DNA of 64,000 nt, taken from the NCBI GenBank assembly GCA_018000295.1, contig JAGNKE010000001.1, forward strand, positions 62,001 to 126,000, read 5' to 3'. Below the pieces are notes generated by a model that saw only the letters and a list, made by a program, of their open reading frames with translations, was not told the DNA's origin and did not search any database. The number at the start of each line of letters is the position of its first letter. The stretch's first letter is position 1. Below are positions 35,178-44,024 of the stretch, in pieces. This DNA comes from Alphaproteobacteria bacterium (GTDB lineage Bacteria; Pseudomonadota; Alphaproteobacteria; Micavibrionales; Micavibrionaceae). The translations under genes were made by a program, and so were the position numbers.

Positions 35178-36047
35178 ATGGCATTACCTGAATTCACCAT
35201 GCGTCAGCTATTGGAAGCGGGCGTACACTTTGGTCACCACACCCGCCGTTGGAACCCGAAAATGCGCCCGTTTATCTTTGGCGTCAGGAACGGTGTCCAC
35301 ATTATCGATCTCCAGCAGACCCAGCCCATGCTGGCCAATTCCCTGAAGGCCATGCGCGACATCGTCGCTAATGGGGGTCGTATCCTTTTTGTGGGTACAA
35401 AAAAACAGGCGCAAGAGCCGATCGCCGAGGCTGCAAAGCGTTGCGGCCAATACTATGTAAACCACCGCTGGCTGGGCGGAATGCTGACCAACTGGAAAAC
35501 GATCTCTACCTCCATCAACGTCCTGCGCGATTTGGATGAAAAGCTGGGAGGCGATCTCGCCGGCTACACCAAAAAGGAAACCCTGATGATGACCCGTGAG
35601 CGCGACAAGCTCAACTTGGCCATCGGTGGAATCCGCGAATTGGGCGGTCAACCCGATGCCCTGTTCGTCATTGACACGATCAAGGAACGCATAGCAATCC
35701 GCGAGGCTAACGTTTTGGGGATTCCCGTGTTTGCAATCGTGGACAGCAACGCCGCTCCGGATGGCGTGGATTACATCATACCCGGCAACGATGATGCGCT
35801 GCGGGCCATCGACCTTTACTGCGAGCTATTTGCAGGCGCGGTTCTCGATGGTCTTCAGGCTGAATTGTCCTCTTCCGGGAAGGACTTCGGCGCTGCCGAT
35901 AGTTCCGAGGGCGGAAGAGGCCGCAAGAAAGGTAAAGGCAAGGCTGAGGCCGCTCCAAAACAGGAAGCCGCAGCCTCTGCCTCTGAAGAGGCGCCGCCTG
36001 CTGCGGAAATCATAGAGGAAACGGAAAAGAAAGCCGCTTCTGCTTAA
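35178..36047 (+). CDS. rpsB: 30S ribosomal protein S2
   Basis: Structural protein of the small ribosomal subunit. The family signatures [22 protein letters not shown] and [34 protein letters not shown] are intact, as is [25 protein letters not shown]. 289 residues including a Lys- then Glu/Ala-rich C-terminal tail of about 50 residues, common in alphaproteobacteria. Start at ATG 35178 with AAAGGAG upstream; an in-frame ATG at 35136 lies inside the leader structure and is rejected. Confidence 0.98.
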   Translation: MALPEFTMRQLLEAGVHFGHHTRRWNPKMRPFIFGVRNGVHIIDLQQTQPMLANSLKAMRDIVANGGRILFVGTKKQAQEPIAEAAKRCGQYYVNHRWLGGMLTNWKTISTSINVLRDLDEKLGGDLAGYTKKETLMMTRERDKLNLAIGGIRELGGQPDALFVIDTIKERIAIREANVLGIPVFAIVDSNAAPDGVDYIIPGNDDALRAIDLYCELFAGAVLDGLQAELSSSGKDFGAADSSEGGRGRKKGKGKAEAAPKQEAAASASEEAPPAAEIIEETEKKAASA

Positions 36048-36060
36048 GAGCCGACACCGC

Positions 36061-36093
36061 GGGGCGGGGACGGTAAAGCCCCACCCCCTTTTT
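36061..36093 (+). terminator. terminator-like hairpin between rpsB and tsf
   Basis: GGGGCGGGG (36061-36069) can pair with CCCCACCCC (36079-36087) with one mismatch, followed by T5 at 36089-36093. This has the form of a Rho-independent terminator. Between rpsB and tsf it probably acts as a partial attenuator that lowers tsf relative to rpsB, or as an mRNA stabiliser. Confidence 0.65.
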
Positions 36094-36122
36094 CAAACAA
36101 TGGAAACATAAGGAACAGTGAA

Positions 36123-37022
36123 ATGGCCCAGATTTCGGCAGCACTTGTAAAACAGCTCAGGGAATCCACAGGCGCAGGCATGATGGATGCCAAAAAGGCG
36201 TTGGAGGAAAATAACGGCGACATCAACGCAGCCAGCGACTGGTTACGGAAAAAGGGTATAGCCAAGGCCGCAAAAAAATCCTCGCGTTCGGCTTCCGACG
36301 GTCTGGTCGCCATCGCCGTCGAAGGCACAAAAGGTGCTGTCATCGAACTCAACTCAGAAACCGACTTCGTCGCCCGTAACGAGGAGTTTCAGGGCTTCGT
36401 CCGCAAGGTCGCACAAGCCGCCCTGAAAGTCTCTTCGCTCGAAGAACTCAAGGCTGCGAAGATCGAAGGCGGTAAATCCGTTGAGGAAAGCCTGACTGAC
36501 CTGATCGCCAAGATCGGCGAAAACATGACACTCCGCCGTTTCCAGTCCGTGAGCGTACCCAAGGGCACGGTGATCGCCTATATGCACAACGAACTTGCCC
36601 CGAACCTCGGCAAGATCGGCGTCCTCGTAGGTCTGGAAACCGAAGCGCCTGCTACCTCCCTTCAATCTCTGGGCAAGCAGATTGCCATGCATGTAGCCGC
36701 CGCCAATCCCGAATGTCTGGACCAGGCCAGCGCCGATCCGGCCAAACTCCAACGCGAAAAGGATATCCTGAGCGAGCAGGCCCGCAGCAGCGGCAAGCCC
36801 GAGGATATCATCGCCAAGATGGTCGAAGGCCGCATCCGCAAGTATTTCGAGGAAATTTGCCTCCTCGACCAGATTTTCGTCATCGATCAGGAGCGCAAAA
36901 TCTCCAAGGTCATTGCTGACGCAGCGAAAGAAGCCGGCAAGGACATTAAACTGAGCGCCTATGCCCGCCTCCAGTTGGGAGAGGGCGTGACCCAGACCGA
37001 GGAAGAAAACCTCGCCGCCTGA
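36123..37022 (+). CDS. tsf: translation elongation factor Ts
   Basis: Guanine-nucleotide exchange factor for EF-Tu. The N-terminal UBA-like domain with LVKQLRESTGAGMMDAKKALEENNGDI and the core motif VIELNSETDFVARNEEF are intact; the EF-Tu-binding residues lie in TDFVARN. 299 residues, normal. It follows rpsB after a terminator-like hairpin and precedes pyrH. Confidence 0.98.
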   Translation: MAQISAALVKQLRESTGAGMMDAKKALEENNGDINAASDWLRKKGIAKAAKKSSRSASDGLVAIAVEGTKGAVIELNSETDFVARNEEFQGFVRKVAQAALKVSSLEELKAAKIEGGKSVEESLTDLIAKIGENMTLRRFQSVSVPKGTVIAYMHNELAPNLGKIGVLVGLETEAPATSLQSLGKQIAMHVAAANPECLDQASADPAKLQREKDILSEQARSSGKPEDIIAKMVEGRIRKYFEEICLLDQIFVIDQERKISKVIADAAKEAGKDIKLSAYARLQLGEGVTQTEEENLAA

Positions 37023-37044
37023 TTGATCCGGCCGAAAGAAATTT

Positions 37045-37077
37045 GGAATGCCGCGTTGCAACCCGACGCGGCATTCC
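37045..37077. repeat. 12-base perfect inverted repeat between tsf and pyrH
   Basis: GGAATGCCGCGT (37045-37056) and ACGCGGCATTCC (37066-37077) flank a nine-base loop. No T-run follows, so it is not a classical terminator; TATATT at 37079-37084 directly after it could be a -10 box. It may be a processing or stability hairpin, or an operator in front of pyrH. Confidence 0.6.
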
Positions 37078-37125
37078 CTATATTGGCAGGGTTTACCAGT
37101 AAAGATCCACGCAAAGAGACGGGCC

Positions 37126-37881
37126 ATGGCAATGACGGCAGAAAAAGAAGGTGCAAAGATCGAATCCGCGCACAAATATAAGCGCGTGATGCTGAAAATG
37201 TCCGGCGAGGTGCTGATGGGCAAGCAGGAATACGGCATGGACCCCGAAACGGTGCAGCGCGTAGCCCGTGACATCAAGGAAGTCGTCGATATGGGAATTG
37301 AAGTCTGCGTCGTCGTCGGCGCGGGCAACATCTTCCGCGGCGTATCCGGTGCGGCGCAGGGCATGGATCGCACAACGGCCGATTATATGGGAATGCTCGG
37401 CATTGTGATCAACGCGCTCGCACTTCAGAATTCTCTGGAAAAACTGGGCGTCAGCACCCGTGTGCAATCCGCCATAAGGATGGATTCGATCTGTGAACCG
37501 TACATTCGACGCCGCGCCTTGCGCCACATGGAAAAGGGCAGGGTCGTAATTTTTGCCGCAGGCACCGGAAACCCCTATTTCACAACGGACACAGCGGCCA
37601 CTTTGCGGGCTTCGGAAATGGATTGTGACGCAATTTTCAAGGGCACAAAGGTCGATGGAATCTATACGTCTGACCCCAAGCACAATCCAGACGCCAAACG
37701 ATTTGACCGCCTCTCTTACCTTGATGTTTTGACCAAGGATCTTAAGGTCATGGACGCAACGGCAATTTCTCTAGCCCGCGAGAACAATATCCCGATCATC
37801 GTCTTCTCGGTCAGGGAGGAGGGCAACTTCGCCCAGGTTGTCCAGTCGAAGGGTAAATATACTGTAGTGACAAACACGTAA
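37126..37881 (+). CDS. pyrH: UMP kinase
   Basis: Hexameric bacterial UMP kinase, which converts UMP to UDP and is regulated by GTP and [13 protein letters not shown] near residue 25, [11 protein letters not shown] near residue 65, the [18 protein letters not shown] helix and [13 protein letters not shown] around residues 145-160 are the family motifs. 251 residues from ATG 37126; the frame extends upstream to 37048 but through the hairpin loop. The short N-terminal polar extension before YKRVMLK is common in alphaproteobacteria. Confidence 0.97.
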   Translation: MAMTAEKEGAKIESAHKYKRVMLKMSGEVLMGKQEYGMDPETVQRVARDIKEVVDMGIEVCVVVGAGNIFRGVSGAAQGMDRTTADYMGMLGIVINALALQNSLEKLGVSTRVQSAIRMDSICEPYIRRRALRHMEKGRVVIFAAGTGNPYFTTDTAATLRASEMDCDAIFKGTKVDGIYTSDPKHNPDAKRFDRLSYLDVLTKDLKVMDATAISLARENNIPIIVFSVREEGNFAQVVQSKGKYTVVTNT

Positions 37882-37908
37882 TCATCAAAGGCAGAGGAGG
37901 GAAAGACC

Positions 37909-38463
37909 ATGTCATTCGATAAAAACGATATCCAGCGCCGCATGAATGGTGCGGTGGAAACGCTGAACAAGGAATTCGCAGGTCTAAGGACAGGGCGGGC
38001 TTCGGCCAGCCTTCTGGATCCGGTCACGGTCGAGGTCTACGGTACACGGATGCCCATAAACCAGATCGGAACGGTAAACGTACCTGAGCCGCGCCTGATT
38101 AGCGTGCAGGTCTGGGACAATTCCAACGTTCGCGCCGTCGAAAAGGCGATCCGGGAGGCAGGTTTGGGCTTAAACCCCCAGATCGAGGGAACCTTGCTGA
38201 GGATTCCTGTACCCGACCTCAACCAGGAACGTCGAGCGGAGTTATCGAAAATCGCCGGGAAGTACGCCGAAGCCGCCCGTGTATCCGTCCGCAATGTCCG
38301 CCGTGACGGGATGGAAACCCTCAAAAAACTAGAAAAGGAAAAGAAAATTTCCGAAGACGACCACAAAAAGAAAGCCGACGAAGTCCAGAAAATGACGGAC
38401 GAGACGATTAAAAAAATCGACAAGATATTTGCTGACAAGGAAAAAGATATCATGACCGTGTAG
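37909..38463 (+). CDS. frr: ribosome recycling factor
   Basis: Splits post-termination ribosomes together with EF-G. The 184-residue protein has the typical two-domain layout: long helices with [14 protein letters not shown] near the start, the small beta domain ([24 protein letters not shown]), and the closing helices with [22 protein letters not shown] site lies eight to twelve bases before the ATG. It follows pyrH in the conserved order. Confidence 0.97.
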   Translation: MSFDKNDIQRRMNGAVETLNKEFAGLRTGRASASLLDPVTVEVYGTRMPINQIGTVNVPEPRLISVQVWDNSNVRAVEKAIREAGLGLNPQIEGTLLRIPVPDLNQERRAELSKIAGKYAEAARVSVRNVRRDGMETLKKLEKEKKISEDDHKKKADEVQKMTDETIKKIDKIFADKEKDIMTV

Positions 38464-38480
38464 TCCGGCACGGAGAATCC

Positions 38481-39218
38481 ATGAAGAAGACCCCCAAAAA
38501 TCAGGAAAACACAACACCCCGTCATGTGGCCATCATCATGGATGGAAACGGGCGTTGGGCCAAACGTCGGGGGCTTCCTCGCAGCGCAGGACATAAGCAG
38601 GGAGCCGAAGCGGCGCGCCGGATTGTCGAAGCCGCGGCCAACCGTGGCATAGAATACATGACGCTCTTCGGCTTTTCTTCCGAAAACTGGAACCGCCCCC
38701 GCGCCGAAATCGAGGAGTTGATGAAGCTCCTGCGCTACTATCTTCGCTCGGAAACGGCTGACCTTCATAAAAAGAACGCCCGTCTCCGCGTCGTGGGCGA
38801 CCATTCAGCCTTCGATGAGGACATTATCCAGCTGATCCGCAATGCCGAAGAACTCACCGCCGGAAACACGCGTATCAATGTCACGATTGCATTGAATTAC
38901 GGCGGGCGTCAGGATATCGCGCAGGCAGTCGAAAAACTCTGCCGATCCACTCTGGAGAGCGGCCAGATACCTACCCGTGAGGAAATCGGGCAGAGGTTAA
39001 CACAAAACCTCTTGACCCATGAGCTACCGGACCCTGACCTGCTCATCCGCACCAGCGGCGAAAAAAGGATCAGTAATTTCATGCTCTGGCAATGCGCCTA
39101 CGCGGAAATGGTCTTCTCTTCGGTCCTCTGGCCGGATTTCGATGAAACCTGCTTTGATGAAGCCTTAAGCGAGTATGCAGGCCGTGAGCGCCGCTTCGGC
39201 GCCCTAAAACAATCCTAG
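38481..39218 (+). CDS. uppS: isoprenyl transferase (undecaprenyl diphosphate synthase)
   Basis: Cis-prenyltransferase making the C55 lipid carrier for peptidoglycan and O-antigen. The pyrophosphate-binding motif IIMDGNGRWAKRRGLPR is near residue 18, with GFSSENWNRPRAEIEELM and the C-terminal PDLLIRTSGEKRISNFMLWQCAYAEMVF motif. 245 residues. It starts 17 bases after frr. Confidence 0.97.
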   Translation: MKKTPKNQENTTPRHVAIIMDGNGRWAKRRGLPRSAGHKQGAEAARRIVEAAANRGIEYMTLFGFSSENWNRPRAEIEELMKLLRYYLRSETADLHKKNARLRVVGDHSAFDEDIIQLIRNAEELTAGNTRINVTIALNYGGRQDIAQAVEKLCRSTLESGQIPTREEIGQRLTQNLLTHELPDPDLLIRTSGEKRISNFMLWQCAYAEMVFSSVLWPDFDETCFDEALSEYAGRERRFGALKQS

Positions 39219-39256
39219 CGGTTCCGCCCTTTTTTAGGCATAATCCTCCCGCAGGC

Positions 39257-39970
39257 GTGAACGGACAGGTCTTGACATTGACGGCCAAAATCAACCTAGG
39301 AAAATTAAAGCTCAGGGCCATCTCCGCCCTCGTCATGGCGCCCTGTTTTATATACATTATGTATACGGGCGGCATGGTCTTCCAGGCCTTCTTGCTTGCG
39401 GCCTTCGCCCTCTCCGTCTATGAATGGTATGGCCTGTCGAAAAAAACCGACAGCTTTCTCTTTTATTACAGCATAGGCTTGGCCTATATGGTGACCTCCT
39501 ACGGCAGCTTTTACTTCCTTCGGGAATTCTATAATCTGAACGTGCTTCTAATATTCATCGGCATGATCTGGTTTAGCGATATTGGCGCTTATTTTACCGG
39601 CAAAACGCTCGGTGGGCCGAAACTGATCCAGAAAATCAGCCCGAACAAAACATGGTCGGGTTTCGGAGGCGCCCTGTTTTTTCCCGCTGTTTTTGCCGTA
39701 ATCTGGATCAGCCTGTTTGGCTTTCACGAACATTTCGCCAAGCTCGGCCTGCTACTTCTTCTTCCGGCGGGCTTCATGATCGGCCTGGCCATCGGCTGTG
39801 TAGGGCAGGTGGGGGATTTGCTGATTTCTTATGTCAAAAGACAGGCAAAGGTCAAAGACACCGGAACGATCATCCCCGGCCACGGCGGCCTGCTCGACCG
39901 GATCGACTCCATGATGCTGGGCGCCCCGGTTTTTCTGATCCTCATAAGCGTCCTTTATTATGTCTTCTAG
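39257..39970 (+). CDS. cdsA: phosphatidate cytidylyltransferase
   Basis: Inner-membrane enzyme making CDP-diacylglycerol, the precursor of all phospholipids. Multi-helix protein of 237 residues. The signature is complete: SPNKTWSGFGGA in the middle, GQVGDLLISYVKRQAKVKDTG and IIPGHGGLLDRIDS at the C-terminal end. GTG start; no ATG lies before the first helix. It overlaps dxr by 11 bases. Confidence 0.95.
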   Translation: MNGQVLTLTAKINLGKLKLRAISALVMAPCFIYIMYTGGMVFQAFLLAAFALSVYEWYGLSKKTDSFLFYYSIGLAYMVTSYGSFYFLREFYNLNVLLIFIGMIWFSDIGAYFTGKTLGGPKLIQKISPNKTWSGFGGALFFPAVFAVIWISLFGFHEHFAKLGLLLLLPAGFMIGLAIGCVGQVGDLLISYVKRQAKVKDTGTIIPGHGGLLDRIDSMMLGAPVFLILISVLYYVF

Positions 39971-41168
39971 AAAAAAAGTGAGCATCTTTGGCGTCACGGG
40001 GTCGGTGGGCACCAGCGCGGCAGAAGTCATTTTAGCCTCTCCCGGCCTCTTTGAAGTGCAGACCGTTACGGCCGGGAGCAATGCGGAAAAACTCGCAGAT
40101 ACAGCCATCAGGCTAAAGGCAAAAAAGGCCATAATCGCACAGGAGGATCAGCTTGAGCCGCTCAAGCAAAGGTTGTCCGGCTTCGGGATCGCTGCGGAGG
40201 CCGGAAAACAGGCCGCGATCAAGGCAGCCGCAGAACCCGCGGACCTCCTGTTGGCCGCAACCGTAGGGTTTGAGGGGCTGCGTCCCATTCTCGCGGCGCT
40301 TGAAAACGGTGTAAACGTAGCCATCGCCAACAAGGAGCCGTTGGTGGCCGCAGGCCCACTGCTCATCGCCACAGCCCGAAAGAGCGGCGCCCGTATCCTT
40401 CCCGTCGACAGCGAACATAACGCCATATTTCAGGTCTGGGAGGAGCGCAACCGCGCACGGATCGAAAAAATCATCCTAACGGCCTCAGGTGGACCCTTTT
40501 TGAACTGGACTCAAGGCCAGATGCAAAAGGCCACCCCGGAACAGGCAATAGCCCACCCCAACTGGTCTATGGGTCCGAAAATATCGGTTGATAGCGCCAC
40601 AATGATGAACAAAGCGCTGGAAATCGTTGAAGCGGCATATTTATTCGATCTGCCCCCGGAGAAAATTGAGGTGGTGATCCATCCGCAATCCATAATCCAT
40701 TCTCTTGTAGTTTATACCGACGGTTCCATCCTGGCGCAGATGGGCGAAAGCGACATGCGGATACCTATCGCCCATGCCTTGGGATGGCCGGAGCGTTTGC
40801 CTGCCGGGGGTAAAAAACTCGATGTCTCAAAACTCTCCGGACTGACGTTTCAGACCCCGAACTTTGCCAAGTTTCCGGCGTTGGGTTATGCTTACAAGTG
40901 CCTCAGACAGGGGCCAGCAGCCTGCATAACGCTGAACGCCGCAAATGAAGTCGCCGTAAAAGCCTTTTTGGACCGCAGGATCGGGTTTCCGGCTATTATG
41001 GAGTGCATCGCGGCGGCTTTAAATGAAGCGGAAAGTAACTTATCGGCCTCATCGCCGAAAACAGTTGAAGACTGCGAAAAATTGGATCAAACTGTGCGCG
41101 TTTTGACGGAAAACATCATCGCCCGCCGGACGCAGGACCAACAAAATAAAACGGTACGCTCACAATGA
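39960..41168 (+). CDS. dxr: 1-deoxy-D-xylulose 5-phosphate reductoisomerase
   Basis: Second step of the MEP isoprenoid pathway, making 2-C-methyl-erythritol 4-phosphate with NADPH. The nucleotide loop is GVTGSVGTSAAEV at the N-terminus; ANKEPLVAAG, PVDSEHNAIFQ (metal-binding), LTASGGPF and the MGPKISVDSATMMNKALE motif follow. 402 residues. Overlaps cdsA upstream and the first rseP (ATGA) downstream. Confidence 0.97.
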   Translation: MSSRKKVSIFGVTGSVGTSAAEVILASPGLFEVQTVTAGSNAEKLADTAIRLKAKKAIIAQEDQLEPLKQRLSGFGIAAEAGKQAAIKAAAEPADLLLAATVGFEGLRPILAALENGVNVAIANKEPLVAAGPLLIATARKSGARILPVDSEHNAIFQVWEERNRARIEKIILTASGGPFLNWTQGQMQKATPEQAIAHPNWSMGPKISVDSATMMNKALEIVEAAYLFDLPPEKIEVVIHPQSIIHSLVVYTDGSILAQMGESDMRIPIAHALGWPERLPAGGKKLDVSKLSGLTFQTPNFAKFPALGYAYKCLRQGPAACITLNAANEVAVKAFLDRRIGFPAIMECIAAALNEAESNLSASSPKTVEDCEKLDQTVRVLTENIIARRTQDQQNKTVRSQ

Positions 41169-42559
41169 ACATCATGGAAATCATCCAGGTCTTTGGTCAT
41201 AATATTTTCTTTTACGTCATTGTTTTCCTGGCCGTGTTAAGCATACTCGTCTTCGTCCACGAATGGGGGCACTACATCGTCGCTAGGATGTGCGGCGTCA
41301 AGGTAGATAGTTTCTCCATAGGCTTCGGCAAGGAACTCTGGGGTCGCCATGACCGGAACGGCTGCCGCTGGAAAATATCGGCCGTTCCCTTGGGCGGCTA
41401 CGTCAAGCTTTTCGGGGACGTTGACCCAGCCAGCGCCGGCCATTCCGATGAAATCGACGATCCCGAAAACGGCATCAAGAGGCCGATGACCGAGCACGAG
41501 CGCTCGCAGGCCTTTTTCGCCAAACCCGTCTGGCAGCGCGCCGCGATTGTCTTCGCCGGCCCCGCAATCAACTATATTTTTGCGTTTTTTGTCTATGTAG
41601 GCCTCTTTATGTATCACGGCCAGACGGTCTCTCCGCCGATAGCCGCCGCCATCGGTATCGGAAGCCCGGCTGAAAAGCATGGATTCCTGCCGCATGACCG
41701 CATCATCAGCATTGACGGCAAGGAGATTGAAAGCTTTAACGATGTCCGCCGGGAGATGCTTCTGGCGCTTGATGCCGAGCGGCATTTTATCGTAGAGCGG
41801 GACGGCCAGAAAATCGACCTCTATGCCAAACCTGAGCGTGTGGAGACCGAAGACCGCTTCGGCTTTAAAAGCAGCTATGGGCGTCTAGGAATTTACGATC
41901 CGACCTGGGGCATCGAAATCAAAAAAATATTAAAAATCGGCGGTGTACCCGTTGAAAGCGAAGAAGAAAAAATAAAACAGCTTCAGGATCGGATGGGTAC
42001 GACCTATATGATCGAGACTGATTTGGGCCCAAAAACCGAAATTCTGCAGGTACACCCGCTTAAGGAACTCAACACAGCGATGACGGATCCCAAAGATTTG
42101 GACCGTTTCGGCATTCTCTACCTCTCGAACAGTCCGCCCCGCGAAGTCATAAAATTAAGCCCCTTGGAGGCCGTGCCGCGGGCGATCAAGGAATGTTACG
42201 TCGTAACCCGCAATATCATGGAAGCTTTAGGCCAGATGATTACGGGCGTACGCAGCGCCACCGAACTCGGCGGGATCATCCGCATCGGCGCCATAGCCGG
42301 CGATGTCGCGCAGCAGGGGTTCGTTTTTCTAATAGGCCTGATGGCTTTGCTCTCGATCAACCTCGGATTTATCAACCTTCTCCCCATCCCGCTGCTCGAT
42401 GGTGGCCATCTGCTCTTCTACTTCTTTGAGTCGATCATGGGTCGCCCCGTGCCAGAACAAGTGCAGGAGTACGCCTTCCGGTTTGGCTTGGTCTTCCTCA
42501 TCGGGATCATGGCCTTTGCCAACCTGAACGATATCCTGCAGATGTTACCGGATAAATAA
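41165..42559 (+). CDS. rseP: RIP zinc metalloprotease RseP, first copy
   Basis: Site-2 intramembrane protease that cleaves membrane-bound anti-sigma factors and remnant signal peptides. HEWGH at residues 32-36 in the first helix is the zinc site; the second metal and LDG motif is NLLPIPLLDGGHLLFYFFE near the C-terminus. A PDZ domain lies between (GSPAEKHGFLPHDRIISIDGKEI). 464 residues, in the conserved place between dxr and bamA. Overlaps dxr by four bases; the second copy starts 20 bases downstream. Confidence 0.95.
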   Translation: MNIMEIIQVFGHNIFFYVIVFLAVLSILVFVHEWGHYIVARMCGVKVDSFSIGFGKELWGRHDRNGCRWKISAVPLGGYVKLFGDVDPASAGHSDEIDDPENGIKRPMTEHERSQAFFAKPVWQRAAIVFAGPAINYIFAFFVYVGLFMYHGQTVSPPIAAAIGIGSPAEKHGFLPHDRIISIDGKEIESFNDVRREMLLALDAERHFIVERDGQKIDLYAKPERVETEDRFGFKSSYGRLGIYDPTWGIEIKKILKIGGVPVESEEEKIKQLQDRMGTTYMIETDLGPKTEILQVHPLKELNTAMTDPKDLDRFGILYLSNSPPREVIKLSPLEAVPRAIKECYVVTRNIMEALGQMITGVRSATELGGIIRIGAIAGDVAQQGFVFLIGLMALLSINLGFINLLPIPLLDGGHLLFYFFESIMGRPVPEQVQEYAFRFGLVFLIGIMAFANLNDILQMLPDK

Positions 42560-42579
42560 CGGGAAAGGGGCTTCAGAAA

Positions 42580-43974
42580 ATGGATGCTCCCGCCACCGAT
42601 GTCATAACCTTATCCGAACTCGCCACCATGATTTTCCGATACGGAGTCGTGACGGTCCTGAGCATCGCCCTCATAATTGTTGTACACGAATTCGGGCATT
42701 ATCTGGCCGCCCGAGCGGTTGGGGTTAAAGTCAGAAAATTTTCCCTCGGTTTTGGTAAGGAATTATTCGGCTGCACTGACCGTTGGGGCACGCGCTGGTG
42801 CGTCTCGCGTCTGCCCATTGGCGGATATGTCGAGATTTTCGGCGACGTAGACCGCGACAATCCCATCGTATGGGATAAGGAAAATAACTGCGAACGCCGC
42901 CTTTCAGAGGAAGAATTAAAATTCGCCTACTGCACCAAGAAAGTCTGGCAACGGATGATTATTGTTGCCGCAGGCCCGGCTATTAACATTTTTATGGCCC
43001 TCTCCCTGATGGCTTCGATTTACATGATTAGAGGGGTCGCTATCATACCACCTGTAGTAAACAGCCTGGCGATAGGAACGGCGAGTTATGATGCTGGCTT
43101 TCAGCTCGGAGACCGTATTCTCGAATTTGATGGCAAGAAAATAAGTAATTTTATGCAGATACAGGAAGTAACCTCACGAGATTGGGAGAACCCACACACT
43201 TATAAAATTGAAAGAAACGGCAAGATTTTGACAATACAAATGACTGCCAGAGAGATCAATTTCACGGACAAAAAAGGGCGTAAAAGAGAAAACAGGGGGC
43301 GCATCGGAATCATGAACTCAAACGCCTCCTTTTTTGAACACATAGTAGCCGTAGAAGGAATTGAAACCAAAGATAAGCCGGACAAAGCCAGAGAGGTCCT
43401 TCTAAAAAATATGGATAAAGTTGTAACCGTGGAAATTAGTTTCAGAGAAGAGCAAAATGATAAGTTTTTGGTCTCTTTTCCCACCGCCCTAAACGAGCAT
43501 CTCAAAAATCCTAAAAGCGACTACTACGACCGCATTTTTAGCTCCGACATAAATAATATTGAATACGAAAGATACAATATTTTTAGGGCATATCACCGAG
43601 CTGCCGGGCAAATAGGAAACGGATTGCTGGAGGCCTATAAGCTTTTGCAAGTCATCCATAAGGGTAAAACAGAGGAGAGGGCAATAGGTGGAGTGGCTGT
43701 GGTGGCCAAATACGCTGGCAATTCTGTGAAAGAAGGCTGGGCCAACGTGGTAAGGTTCCTTGCCATCCTTTCGATAGGTATAGCTTTCATTAATATTTTG
43801 CCGATCCCCCTTTTAGATGGTGGATTTTTAATTTTTCTAATATACGAGGGCATAACGGGCCGCTCTGTTTCCCCACGGGTTCAAAACCTGTCTTTTGCGA
43901 TAGCGCTGGTCTTTCTAGGGGGAATCATGATATTGGCTAATCTGATCGACCTGATCGATTTTATTAATCCTTGA
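42580..43974 (+). CDS. RseP paralogue, second tandem copy
   Basis: A second site-2 protease directly after rseP, also 464 residues. It keeps HEFGH (36-40), the SLGFGKELFG and GGYVEIFGD signatures, one PDZ domain (IGTASYDAGFQLGDRILEFDGKKI) and the NILPIPLLDGGFLIFL motif, so it should be an active zinc protease. The stretch from about 43080 to 43700 is clearly more AT-rich than the first copy and the PDZ part is Lys/Asn-rich. Its identity with the first copy is strongest around the active site. Possible division of substrates between the two; not known. Confidence 0.92.
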   Translation: MDAPATDVITLSELATMIFRYGVVTVLSIALIIVVHEFGHYLAARAVGVKVRKFSLGFGKELFGCTDRWGTRWCVSRLPIGGYVEIFGDVDRDNPIVWDKENNCERRLSEEELKFAYCTKKVWQRMIIVAAGPAINIFMALSLMASIYMIRGVAIIPPVVNSLAIGTASYDAGFQLGDRILEFDGKKISNFMQIQEVTSRDWENPHTYKIERNGKILTIQMTAREINFTDKKGRKRENRGRIGIMNSNASFFEHIVAVEGIETKDKPDKAREVLLKNMDKVVTVEISFREEQNDKFLVSFPTALNEHLKNPKSDYYDRIFSSDINNIEYERYNIFRAYHRAAGQIGNGLLEAYKLLQVIHKGKTEERAIGGVAVVAKYAGNSVKEGWANVVRFLAILSIGIAFINILPIPLLDGGFLIFLIYEGITGRSVSPRVQNLSFAIALVFLGGIMILANLIDLIDFINP

Positions 43975-44024
43975 TTGACTGCGCTTTTCACAATATCCAG
44001 AATAAAACACAGGAAAATATTATT

